From Chloroflexota bacterium (GTDB lineage: Bacteria; Chloroflexota; Dehalococcoidia; SM23-28-2; RBG-16-64-32): DNA of 8,647 bases. The notes under the pieces are model-generated. The model had not been told where the DNA came from, searched no databases, and saw nothing but the letters and a program-made list of their open reading frames with translations. Below, in pieces: positions 1 through 6,974 of the stretch. Each line of letters opens with the position of its first letter. The stretch's first letter is position 1. The position numbers were made by a program, and so were the translations under genes. The stretch is from contig VBJS01000003.1 of assembly GCA_005880055.1 (NCBI GenBank), positions 1-8,647 of the forward strand, given 5' to 3'.

Positions 1-1467
1 CGGCTCGCCGAACAGCGTCCAGGTGTAGCAGAACGGTTGAGGCGTCGTGCAGGGCACGTCTCCGCAGCCGTAGACGAGCTCCAAACTCACCGATTCGCCG
101 GAATCCACGCAGGCAACACCCCAGTCAAGGTCGAGACGGAAGTTGTCGAGGCCCGGCGGCTCATCCAGTGCGGGGGCCGGGCACCCGGGCGCGTTCCCCA
201 CGACGCTCGCGCCGGAATATGGGAACGCGAAGCGGATGTGCAGGTCGCTGGCTGTCTGGGCGGCGTCGTTGCAGAAGGGGATTGTCGTGATGATGACTAC
301 GTCGCGCGACGTGGGCCCGGGTGTCGGGGTGGCGCTCGCGGGCGTGGCGGTTGGGGCGTAAGTAAACGGTGGCGTGCCGAGGGGCGGGCAGGGCCCGGGC
401 GAGGGTGACTGGGTGGGGGTGGGGATGTTGCAGCGCGCCAGGTTAACGGCGGGGCTGGCCGAAGCCAGCGGCTGGCCGGAAAGCGTCCAGTAGAAGCAGG
501 CCACATGAGGGACGCTGCAGCCGGGCTGAGGAGTGCTACAGGTCGCCACGAAGTAGACGCTCACGTACTTCCCGGGATCAACGCAGGGGAGGTCCCAGGT
601 GACATCGACGCTCGTGTAACCGCTCGGGCTGGGGTTGTAGGTATGCGAGGGCGCAGAGCAACCCGGCACGTTCTGCGTGATCGGCTCCACGTTGCCCGCC
701 TCCTGCGTCAATACGATGTGCAAGTCGCTAGCGGCCGAACCCGTGTCGTTACAGATGTTAACGCTGTACGTGGGTGTCCATGCCGGTGTCGGAGTCGGCG
801 ATGGCGAAACGGTCGGCGTAGGCGTGAACGTCCGGCAGTCGTTGGGGTTGGGCGCCGGGGTAATCGGGGAGCAGGTGGCTGGGGCAACGGCAAGGGCGGC
901 GCCCTGGGGAGAGCCGGCCTGAGGAATTTCGTGATTCGAGGAATCGACGAGGCCCGCACTCTGCAGCCCGAGATCAATCAGCCCGGAGGCGTCGGCCGCC
1001 AGGGTCAGTGTGTAGCGGCCGAGGACGCCCTGCGCGAAGCCGGCTGCCGGAGTATCCGTGTATGCGCTGGCGGTGTGCGGTGACAGCGAGTTCGGCACGG
1101 CATCGCTCGCGTCAGTCACAGAGCCGCTCGACGCCGCCAACAGATAGGCGTGGTCCTGCGCGGCGAAGGAGACGCCGCTGCTGAACGAGATGTCGTATGA
1201 GAAACCGATGAAGTCCTGGGCGCTTGGGATGTCGCGGACGAAGGTGTCGATCTGGAGCGAGGAGCCGGGCTGAACGGCGAGGCAGTTCTCGACGCCGCCC
1301 AGTGTGGTCGCCGAATTGCCGGCCACATTCAGATCGATGCCGACGGTCGCGCCGTCTGCAGCCGTGCCCGGCTCATCAGTGGATGCGATGCTGAGGACGA
1401 TACCAGCGGCCGTTAACAGGCCGACGCCAACGACGAACAGCGGCGGCTTCACTTTGCGCCTTCGCAT
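1..1467 (-). CDS. Large secreted protein, cohesin-like domain plus Cys-containing repeats on Thr/Pro linkers (partial, runs off left edge)
   Basis: The frame is open without a stop from the ATG at 1467 to base 1 (489 codons), so the C-terminus is missing. The N-terminus (MRRRKVKPPLFVVGVGLLTA) is a signal peptide or membrane anchor, so the product is probably exported. Residues about 40-195 form a beta-rich domain beginning VGIDLNVAGNSATTLGGVEN and containing a 'QIDTFVRDIPSAQDFIGFSY' segment; this resembles the cohesin-like domains of secreted Chloroflexota proteins (family resemblance from memory). Then come a TPTPTVSPSPTPTP linker, a roughly 95-residue module, a second Thr/Pro linker, and a second copy of the module that reaches the window edge. 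Both copies share CND, ASDLHI, a GC-AP pair, CVD-G and CFYWTL/CYTWTL, with Cys probably paired as disulfides outside the cell. The gene starts 42 nt after the stop of the upstream secreted-protein gene, so both are probably co-transcribed. No clear SD precedes the ATG. Substrate or binding partner is unknown. Confidence 0.8.
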   Translation of the reverse strand, partial: MRRRKVKPPLFVVGVGLLTAAGIVLSIASTDEPGTAADGATVGIDLNVAGNSATTLGGVENCLAVQPGSSLQIDTFVRDIPSAQDFIGFSYDISFSSGVSFAAQDHAYLLAASSGSVTDASDAVPNSLSPHTASAYTDTPAAGFAQGVLGRYTLTLAADASGLIDLGLQSAGLVDSSNHEIPQAGSPQGAALAVAPATCSPITPAPNPNDCRTFTPTPTVSPSPTPTPAWTPTYSVNICNDTGSAASDLHIVLTQEAGNVEPITQNVPGCSAPSHTYNPSPSGYTSVDVTWDLPCVDPGKYVSVYFVATCSTPQPGCSVPHVACFYWTLSGQPLASASPAVNLARCNIPTPTQSPSPGPCPPLGTPPFTYAPTATPASATPTPGPTSRDVVIITTIPFCNDAAQTASDLHIRFAFPYSGASVVGNAPGCPAPALDEPPGLDNFRLDLDWGVACVDSGESVSLELVYGCGDVPCTTPQPFCYTWTLFGEP

Positions 1468-1509
1468 CAGATCGGTCGCATCATCAGCGGGTCTTTGGCC
1501 GGCGCTGAG

Positions 1510-2066
1510 TTAGGGTGTTAGGGCGACTACCAGCGGCAGCGCGCGCGACAGCGTGTTGTCCGCGTCGTTATCGTCGTCGTCATTAAGGGCCAGCGAGCAG
1601 ACTGTGTCGAAAACCTGAGCCAGGGTGGCGCAGGACGCGAAGTCGTCGTTGTGAACGTCGGCGATGGCCTTTATCGTCCAGTTCTGGCCATTAACGGCAG
1701 CCGGGTTTGCGCAGACCCAGGACGGATCAACCGGGACGCTGGCCCTGGCGCCAGGCAGGAGGTCAAAGACGCCGAGGTTCATGACTATGGCCGGCGAGCA
1801 GACTCCCGGATTACTGGTGCCGCCAGGCGGCAGCAGGGCCACGTAGAGCCCAATGTTGTCCGTCTGGCCGCTGAGGCTATTGACGACGGTCACGGAGGCG
1901 GCGCCGGTGGTATCGGGCAGTCCAGGCAGCAGACGGACCGAACGCGGGCTGGCGACGCGCTTGACTCCCGCATCATTGGTCGATGATGTAAAGCCGCTGC
2001 CGGCAGCGCTCAGTGCCATGATGGGCTCAGTAAAGCGATGCCAACCAAGACCAGCGGTGCTCTCAT
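1510..2066 (-). CDS. Small secreted protein of unknown function, signal peptide separated by an apparent 1-nt frameshift
   Basis: The body of the protein reads from about 2030 to the stop at 1510 and contains VTVVNSLSGQTDNIGLYVAL, a Cys at 'NPGVCSP', another at 'SWVCANP', two more near 'FASCATL' and 'DTVCSLAL', and an acidic NDDDDNDADN tail. I infer a beta-sandwich secreted protein of a kind common in Chloroflexota genomes; the function is not known. In the body's frame the first ATG is at 2094, but that lies upstream of the transcription start expected from the promoter at 2096-2123. The ATG at 2066 has a GAGGGGGG SD just upstream and encodes MRAPLVLVGIALLS, a good signal peptide core, yet it hits a stop at 2010 in another frame. 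One added C in the C run opposite 2023-2025 would join the two into MRAPLVLVGIALLS-PIMALSAAGS. Either the assembly lost a base or the gene is damaged. A start at the ATG at 2019 would give 169 residues without a signal peptide. Confidence 0.6.
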
Positions 2067-2068
2067 GT

Positions 2069-2076
2069 CCCCCCTC
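2069..2076 (-). promoter_or_regulatory. Shine-Dalgarno site that decides the start at 2066
   Basis: On the minus strand AGCGAGGGGGGAC directly precedes the ATG at 2066. It is the only good ribosome binding site in this region and argues for that ATG over the ATGs at 2094 and 2019. Confidence 0.6.
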
Positions 2077-2095
2077 GCTACAGCGGCGTGCCATT

Positions 2096-2123
2096 AGTTT
2101 ACGCCGTTATCGGAACTTGTCAA
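2096..2123 (-). promoter_or_regulatory. Sigma70-like promoter for the two secreted-protein genes
   Basis: Reading the minus strand, a perfect -35 TTGACA (2118-2123) is followed after 16 nt by TAAACT (2096-2101, four of six matches to TATAAT). Transcription would begin near 2089, leaving a leader of about 23 nt before the ATG at 2066 and placing the ATG at 2094 outside the transcript. Confidence 0.55.
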
Positions 2124-2164
2124 TCGCTTAGTGGATCGGGCGTGGGTGGTTGGCCGGTTGGCTG

Positions 2165-3205
2165 CTAGCACGCTTCGCTGCCGGAGTCTGTAAACGCCTC
2201 GCCGGCGACGGGGACGAACTGCCAGTCGTAGCTGGTTGGATGGAGCGTGAGTTTCAGGACCCCGAAGGTGGAGGAGTCGCGGACCTCGCTGTTTGAGGCG
2301 ACGGAACCGAAGCCGTAGTGGCTGGCGCCGCCCGTGCCGACGATGAATTCGCGGATGCCGTTATTGGGGTCGGCGCGCCCGTCCGGCGCCTGCGGCGCGA
2401 AGCGCTCGTAGTCGTGGTCGTGGCCGCTGATCACAATATCGGTGCCGTAATCATAGAGAGCCTGCCAGAACGGCTGCAGCGTGGAGTCGCCGCCGTGCAG
2501 CCCGGAGCTGAAGCGGGGGTGGTGCCAGTAGGCCAGCGTGCAGGCGGCCGGGTGCGCGGCGAGGTCAGCCCGCAGCCACTGCTCCTGCTCGGAGCCTGCA
2601 TCGCAGCTCACCGCCCAACAGTTGCTATTTAGTGCGATGATGTGCCAGGCGCCCAGGTCGTAGCTGTAGTAACCTCTGCCGGCAGGGCCGGCAAGATCGC
2701 CGAAGTAGCTGTAATAGCCATAGGCGCCGTCGGTGGCGTAGTCGTGGTTGCCCGGCGAAGGGCGAGTGCGAGCTTTGTGGCGTCCCCAGGACGGCTCGTA
2801 GCAGCCGCCGAAGTCCGCGGCGCTGCCGGCTTGGTAGGCGTTGTCCCCGGCCGTGAAAACGGTGCCTGGAATCGCGTCGAGCAGGGCTGCCGTGGCCTCG
2901 TCGCCGTCGCTGTAGCAGGAGGCGATGTCGCCCGCGCCGACGAGCACGGGATCGCCGGGCGCGGGCTGCGTCGTGGCGGGCGCCGGCGTAGGCTGGGCCG
3001 GAGTGCCCGGTGCGGCTGCCGGCGAGGAGGCGGGCGTCACCTGGGGAGCGCCAGCGGCGGGCGTAGGCGAGACCGCGGCGGGGCCGGCCGGCGTCTCGGT
3101 AAGACCGCCAGACGGCGAGCGCGAGACGGCGGGGCTCGCGTCATCGTTTCCGCAGGCCGCGAGGAGAAGCGCGCCGCCGAGGGCGAGCAAAAGGAGCCTG
3201 GTCAC
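2165..3205 (-). CDS. Lipoprotein metallophosphoesterase (calcineurin-like / purple acid phosphatase type)
   Basis: 346 residues with a GTG start. The N-terminus MTRLLLLALGGALLLAAC is a lipoprotein signal with the lipobox Cys at 18, so the mature protein should be lipid-anchored outside the membrane. Residues about 23-85 are a Pro/Ala/Thr-rich spacer. The catalytic domain (about 87-345) shows the metallophosphoesterase metal-ligand motifs in order: GDI (D93; the usual D-x-H His is absent), GDN (D121, N122), GNHD (N153, H154), a WHHP His (228/229) and GHDHD (H262, H264). Family members hydrolyse phosphomonoesters or diesters using a two-metal centre; the substrate here cannot be told. Several Cys (97, 135, 196, 201, 222, 346) could pair outside the cell. 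It lies 106 nt downstream of the MFS gene on the same strand, so membership in that operon is possible but unproven. No strong SD is seen before the GTG; an ATG at 3212 is out of frame. Confidence 0.85.
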   Translation of the reverse strand: MTRLLLLALGGALLLAACGNDDASPAVSRSPSGGLTETPAGPAAVSPTPAAGAPQVTPASSPAAAPGTPAQPTPAPATTQPAPGDPVLVGAGDIASCYSDGDEATAALLDAIPGTVFTAGDNAYQAGSAADFGGCYEPSWGRHKARTRPSPGNHDYATDGAYGYYSYFGDLAGPAGRGYYSYDLGAWHIIALNSNCWAVSCDAGSEQEQWLRADLAAHPAACTLAYWHHPRFSSGLHGGDSTLQPFWQALYDYGTDIVISGHDHDYERFAPQAPDGRADPNNGIREFIVGTGGASHYGFGSVASNSEVRDSSTFGVLKLTLHPTSYDWQFVPVAGEAFTDSGSEAC

Positions 3206-3311
3206 AGTCCATTAACGCGCCGACTGAAGCCCTGCGGCAAGAGAGCACCTGCGCTGGGAAATGGGAATGGGCTGACGGGCTGCGTCGCGATCGAGCGTGT
3301 CGCACACCAGG

Positions 3312-4538
3312 TTACCGAGGCGACGTTGTTTCGAACGATGCGGAAGCCTGGATCCTCCGCGACTTCCCGGGCGCAGCCGGCAGCGATGCGGTAAGCAGAG
3401 CCGCTAAGAGCCAGAGGGTGACGGTTACTCCCGCGGCGCTGACCAGCAGGGAAGCGATGGTTATCCCGGCAAGCGCACCAACGTTCACTACTGCGGACAT
3501 CATTCCCAAAGCTGTAGCGTGGTGCGCGCGCGCAATGCTGCAGTGAATTAGCGTCTGTCCGCTTGTGAGGACGACACCTGAGCCGAAGCCGGCGATCCAG
3601 GAACCAATGAGCAATGTCCAGAAAGATTGCGTTGCCGCAATGATCAGAAAGCCGCCGATCGCTACCAGCATCCCGAATAATAGAGGCCTGTCGGCCTCTG
3701 GCCGGATCCCTGGTGCCAGCCCGCCGATCATTGCCCCGAGGCCAATGGCCGAGACGACCGCACCGAAGGCGCCCACATCCAGATTAAGCAGATCCCGAAC
3801 ATACAGCGGCGCGACGCTGTCAAGGGCGCCGAAACTGAAGGACGCGGCGAGTGCAATCATGGCAAGCGGAATCAGACCTCGCAAAGCAATGGAAGACGCA
3901 CCCGGAACGAGATGAAGCTCTGCCTGGCTGGCTGGTGAGCAAGCCGTCTCGCCGGCCCCTGCCAAGAGGAGTCCGATAAGCGCTGCGGCGCAGAGGAATG
4001 TTGCAGCATCGACCATGAAGGCGGCTGAAGCGCCAAGGCCTCCGACTATGAGACCGCCGACAAGTGGGCTTACCGCGCGAGTTGCGTGCGCGGGCTGGAG
4101 CAAGATGCCGTTCGCTCTCGTTATATCTTCGGCACGCACGAGTGAGGGTACAAGGGCACTCATGACAGGCTGGTTGACGCTGCTTACCAGCCGCAAGACC
4201 ACGAGGATTAAGTACGCGTGCCAGATTGAGGCAGCCAGTGGCATAGCCAGGACCACCACACAAGCGATTAGATTCGCGGCGACCAGAATGCACCTTCGAT
4301 CCAGGCGATCTGCGAGCCATCCCGAGAGCGGGCCGGCAACTGCCGCCGGGGCGAGGAATACCGAGACCATGCCTCCCAGTTCCAATGGAGATGCATGCCA
4401 TTTAAAAGTTGCGAGCGCCAGGGCAGCGACCACCGTAATCCAGTTGCCGAAGGTGTTGATGGCGTAAGCCAGCAGGAGCAGCCTGAACGGCCGGTTGTGG
4501 AGCAGTGCCCGATACCCCGTGGCCTCTGCTACTTGCAT
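3312..4538 (-). CDS. Major facilitator superfamily exporter
   Basis: 408 residues from the ATG at 4538, which follows the acyltransferase stop codon by a single base, a typical translationally coupled arrangement. An in-frame start at 4619 exists but would lie inside the upstream gene. The protein is almost entirely hydrophobic helices (roughly 12) with loop motif A, GWLADRLDRR, at about residues 73-82 after helix 2 and a long polar central loop near 'GETACSPASQAELHLVPG'. It resembles the MFS_3 / EntS-like drug and siderophore exporters, which expel small molecules using the proton gradient (family knowledge). The position at the end of a peptide, radical SAM and acyltransferase gene string suggests it exports the product of that cluster or gives self-resistance to it; this is inference. 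The C-terminal 20 residues are polar, ending FETTSPR. Confidence 0.85.
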   Translation of the reverse strand: MQVAEATGYRALLHNRPFRLLLLAYAINTFGNWITVVAALALATFKWHASPLELGGMVSVFLAPAAVAGPLSGWLADRLDRRCILVAANLIACVVVLAMPLAASIWHAYLILVVLRLVSSVNQPVMSALVPSLVRAEDITRANGILLQPAHATRAVSPLVGGLIVGGLGASAAFMVDAATFLCAAALIGLLLAGAGETACSPASQAELHLVPGASSIALRGLIPLAMIALAASFSFGALDSVAPLYVRDLLNLDVGAFGAVVSAIGLGAMIGGLAPGIRPEADRPLLFGMLVAIGGFLIIAATQSFWTLLIGSWIAGFGSGVVLTSGQTLIHCSIARAHHATALGMMSAVVNVGALAGITIASLLVSAAGVTVTLWLLAALLTASLPAAPGKSRRIQASASFETTSPR

Positions 4539-4539
4539 T

Positions 4540-5481
4540 TCAATCGGTCGCTGCGCCTCGGCGACAGCTCTTAGACGCCGTTCGCGCCGTGAACCGCTCG
4601 GCGACCAACTGCCAACCAAGCCACTGTGCCGGGTGATCGCGGACGCGTGCCTCCAGCCATTCCCAGCGATCCATAATGATCTCCCCGAGTTCTTCCCGTC
4701 GGCCCCGAGGAATATCGATGGGGTCGTCGATGATCAGGCGGAGGTGCCGATCGCCGTCGTGTAGGGCCCTCACCGGGACCACCGGCCGCCCAGAGAGGGC
4801 GGCGAGAAAGAACGGGCCTTCTGGGGCCGGCACGTCGAACTCGAAGAAGCGCGCCCGCGCCTTTGAAGGAGCATCCGATTCGCTGAACTCCATGAAAAGT
4901 AGAGCTGAGTCGCCTCGTCGTAGAGCGTTCAGACACTTCGTCAGAACCGTCCGGTCAGGCACGCCCACAAGCTCGATCCGCGAGGCGGCGTTGGGACAAT
5001 AGGAAGACAGCAACGACAAGACGAGTTCCCGCTCTGGTGCCGCCATGACCGTCGTGAGCCGAATTCCAGATGATGCGAGCAGGAATGGGAGGGCGGTTTG
5101 AGGGCCGAAATGGCTTGCGAGAAAGACGCAGCTGGGACCGTTGTTATGCAAGAGATCCGAGCGGCCGGAAACAGTCACGAATTGGTCGAAGAAACCCGGC
5201 TGCTCACCGTAGAGCGCCAACATGCAGAATGTCACCGGTCGCTGTATCAGCCGGTAACGCAGATACTCCTCCGCGGCCCGATCGGACTCGGCCAGCCGGG
5301 CCAAGAGATCGATCTCGCCCGAGTGCTTGCGAGCCCAGGCTTCGCCGGCGCCGTTGTCGAGCTCGTGCTGAGCCAGATCGATTAAGAAGTTGTGCACGAT
5401 AGCATTGGGCAACTGGCGGAGCGTTCCGAAGAAGTGCCGGTAATCGTCCAGCCCCTTTAAGCCAAACATCAAGCGACTCAC
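4540..5481 (-). CDS. LpxL/HtrB-like acyltransferase (LPLAT superfamily) with an altered HX4D/E motif
   Basis: 313 residues, GTG start overlapping the radical SAM stop by 4 nt (GTGA). A near-perfect anti-SD match, GGAGGTGAT (5487-5495), lies 5 nt upstream inside the preceding gene, so strong independent initiation is expected. The middle of the protein matches the lipid A acyltransferase / lysophospholipid acyltransferase fold: ASHFGPQTALPFLL (122-135), LLFMEFSESDAP (195-205), then FFEFDVPAPEGPFFLAALSG (212-231), RPVVPV, and a C-terminal RDHPAQWLGWQL (281-292) like the 'P-QW-W' ending of LpxL proteins. These enzymes move acyl chains from acyl-ACP or acyl-CoA to an acceptor at the membrane. The catalytic His should be H124, but the acidic partner four residues on is Thr129. 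The enzyme may therefore use another acid (E198 or E200 are candidates), act on an amine, or be inactive. In this context the acceptor may be the 27-residue peptide (inference). Confidence 0.75.
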   Translation of the reverse strand: MSRLMFGLKGLDDYRHFFGTLRQLPNAIVHNFLIDLAQHELDNGAGEAWARKHSGEIDLLARLAESDRAAEEYLRYRLIQRPVTFCMLALYGEQPGFFDQFVTVSGRSDLLHNNGPSCVFLASHFGPQTALPFLLASSGIRLTTVMAAPERELVLSLLSSYCPNAASRIELVGVPDRTVLTKCLNALRRGDSALLFMEFSESDAPSKARARFFEFDVPAPEGPFFLAALSGRPVVPVRALHDGDRHLRLIIDDPIDIPRGRREELGEIIMDRWEWLEARVRDHPAQWLGWQLVAERFTARTASKSCRRGAATD

Positions 5482-6902
5482 CGACCATCACCTCCCCAAA
5501 GAATATGCTTGTTGGCGTAGCAGTCCCGGAACGGGCTGTAGAAACCCATGCCGGTGGCGACCGCGTAACATCTGCAGGCCTGCGTGGAGCAGCGGCCGTC
5601 GAAAATACAGCCGCGACACCCTTCAAGCTCGTCGGTTGTCCAGCCGCCCCGGAAGAGGTCCCACTGAGGACCGCGCCAGATTTCGGAGGTTGAGTCCGTT
5701 TGCACGTCGCCCATCACGAGGCTAGGCGCGCCGACTGATTCAATACATGGATACACCTTGCCATCCGCACCGATCGCCATGTGAAACATCCCGGCGCCGG
5801 TCGTGTTGGCAGGGAGCAGACTGGAATCGTCGGCGTCCCTCCTATGGGGGCTGAACTGCCGTCCGAATTCTATTGTCATTGCCGGCGCGAACTGTCTTGC
5901 AAGTGCGTCGACGGTGCTTGCTGCCTGCTCAACCGCCTCAATGGGCAGAAAGAGCGGGTTGCACCCGGCTCGGCCCGTGTACGAGATCGGATGGAAAGTT
6001 AGCTGCGATACGCCGCGATCGAGACATAGGTTGGCAATAAGTTCGAGTTCGCCGATATTGCGCGGAGTAAGACATGATTCGACAACCACCGTCACTCCAG
6101 CCTTAGACAATGACTCCATCGCCGATAGCGTCCGGCTGTATGCACGCGCTCCTCGCAGCCAGTCGTTGGTCGCCGGTGTGCCTCCGTCGAGCGAGAGATG
6201 GACAAAGAAGCCTTGCTTTTTCGCAGCCTGGACCTCCGCGAGCACCTCGATCAGTCCAGGGCGAAGGACAAACCCGTTGGTGAGGAACTGCACGTGGCTC
6301 CGAAGCCGTCTGGTATAGTCAACAATCTCCAGGATGTCTTTTCGAACTGTGACCTCACCGCCGGATAGCTGGATGCTGGTCGCGCCGTTGCTATCGAGTT
6401 CTTCCATGAGTCGCAGGACTCGTTCAGTTGAAAGCTCGCCTTCTCCGCGCAGCAGCGGTGACGACTCACGAAGGCAGTGCTTACAGGCGAGGTTGCAGCG
6501 GGCAGTCAGCACCAGGCTCACTCGTGTCGGGAAGCTCATTGGCTGGATGCGGCAGGTTTCACTCGGTTTCAGACCGAGATTAGAGTGTGGACGGGAAGAT
6601 CGCTCGCCGGCCTCGCTGGGGCGCAAAACTTGCATTTCGACGAGGGCCTGCCAGAACCCGTCGAATTCGGGCCGCTTTGGTACGTCGCCATTGACGGCAC
6701 AGCGGTCAAGGTAGTATTCCCATGCTTGATTGGGTATGCGTGCCGTTGTTAAGAACACCAGCGTCTCGAACGTTGACGCCGAGAGGTATAAGGTCAGCGC
6801 CTGGCGTGCGAGGAAGAGGAAGCGGGCGTCAGACTGCAGGTACGGTGCTTCGTCTCGAAGTATCACATCGTCAGCGAGGACGTATGCCGTTGAAGATGTC
6901 AC
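5478..6902 (-). CDS. Radical SAM/SPASM peptide-modifying enzyme with RRE/PqqD-like N-terminal domain
   Basis: 474 residues from a GTG at 6902 with AAGGGG 8 nt upstream. Residues about 5-95 (DDVILRDEAP, then FLARQALTLYLSASTFETLV and EFDGFWQALVEMQVL) have the layout of a PqqD-like RiPP recognition element that binds a precursor peptide; this is a pattern judgement, not a search result. The radical SAM domain (about 125-340) has CNLACKHC (C136, C140, C143) for the SAM-binding iron-sulfur cluster, GGE at 181-183 and LSLDGG at 236-241. The C-terminal SPASM domain has YPC (C386) and C429, C432, C438, C443, C445 and C461 for auxiliary clusters. Relatives such as PqqE, MftC and the sactionine or ranthipeptide maturases form crosslinks or remove groups on ribosomal peptides. 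A 27-residue peptide gene lies just upstream and an acyltransferase gene just downstream, which supports a peptide substrate. The chemistry is unknown. Confidence 0.88.
   Translation of the reverse strand: MTSSTAYVLADDVILRDEAPYLQSDARFLFLARQALTLYLSASTFETLVFLTTARIPNQAWEYYLDRCAVNGDVPKRPEFDGFWQALVEMQVLRPSEAGERSSRPHSNLGLKPSETCRIQPMSFPTRVSLVLTARCNLACKHCLRESSPLLRGEGELSTERVLRLMEELDSNGATSIQLSGGEVTVRKDILEIVDYTRRLRSHVQFLTNGFVLRPGLIEVLAEVQAAKKQGFFVHLSLDGGTPATNDWLRGARAYSRTLSAMESLSKAGVTVVVESCLTPRNIGELELIANLCLDRGVSQLTFHPISYTGRAGCNPLFLPIEAVEQAASTVDALARQFAPAMTIEFGRQFSPHRRDADDSSLLPANTTGAGMFHMAIGADGKVYPCIESVGAPSLVMGDVQTDSTSEIWRGPQWDLFRGGWTTDELEGCRGCIFDGRCSTQACRCYAVATGMGFYSPFRDCYANKHILWGGDGR
5487..5495 (-). promoter_or_regulatory. 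Near-perfect Shine-Dalgarno site for the acyltransferase
   Basis: GGAGGTGAT on the minus strand lies 5 nt before the GTG at 5481, within the last codons of the radical SAM gene. It supports GTG 5481 as the start and suggests translation of the acyltransferase is not limited to coupling. Confidence 0.7.
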
Positions 6903-6920
6903 ATCCGTTACCCCTTAAAG

Positions 6921-6950
6921 GCTTGAGGAGCCACCACTGGCTCCTCAAGC
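6921..6950 (-). terminator. Strong 13-bp hairpin between peptide and radical SAM genes (attenuator or processing signal)
   Basis: Perfect inverted repeat with arms GCTTGAGGAGCCA and TGGCTCCTCAAGC around a 4-nt loop. On the minus-strand RNA it is followed only by CTTTAAGGGG, so the U-tract is weak and read-through into the radical SAM gene is expected. The placement fits partial termination or 3'-end protection that gives more peptide mRNA than enzyme mRNA, a common layout in RiPP clusters. The downstream SD of the radical SAM gene (AAGGGG) starts within 8 nt of its base. Confidence 0.6.
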
Positions 6951-6958
6951 GTTGTGCA

Positions 6959-6974
6959 GTAGTCCGAAGACTAC
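6959..6974 (-). other. cUUCGg tetraloop hairpin at the peptide stop codon
   Basis: On the minus-strand RNA, GUAGUC and GACUAC pair over six bases around a UUCG loop closed by C-G, one of the most stable known RNA tetraloops. The stem begins within the peptide's UAG stop codon. With the 13-bp hairpin 8 nt further on, it forms a two-hairpin module. Confidence 0.6.

Noticed and set aside
505..1083. 192-residue plus-strand frame
   Set aside because: It is antisense to the continuous secreted-protein frame (1467 to 1), has an Arg/Gly-rich composition and no recognisable domain.
2642..3394. 250-residue plus-strand frame
   Set aside because: It lies opposite the phosphoesterase lipoprotein and the end of the MFS gene; its Gly/Arg/Ala-rich composition is that of an antisense shadow in GC-rich DNA.
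3820..4401. 193-residue minus-strand frame inside the MFS gene
   Set aside because: It is a frame-shifted shadow of the MFS gene, rich in Arg, Cys and Ser, with no membrane segments.
4539..4619. N-terminal extension of the MFS protein to an ATG at 4619
   Set aside because: The added 27 residues are Arg-rich, overlap the end of the acyltransferase and are not expected before the first membrane helix; the ATG at 4538 sits 1 nt after the upstream stop.
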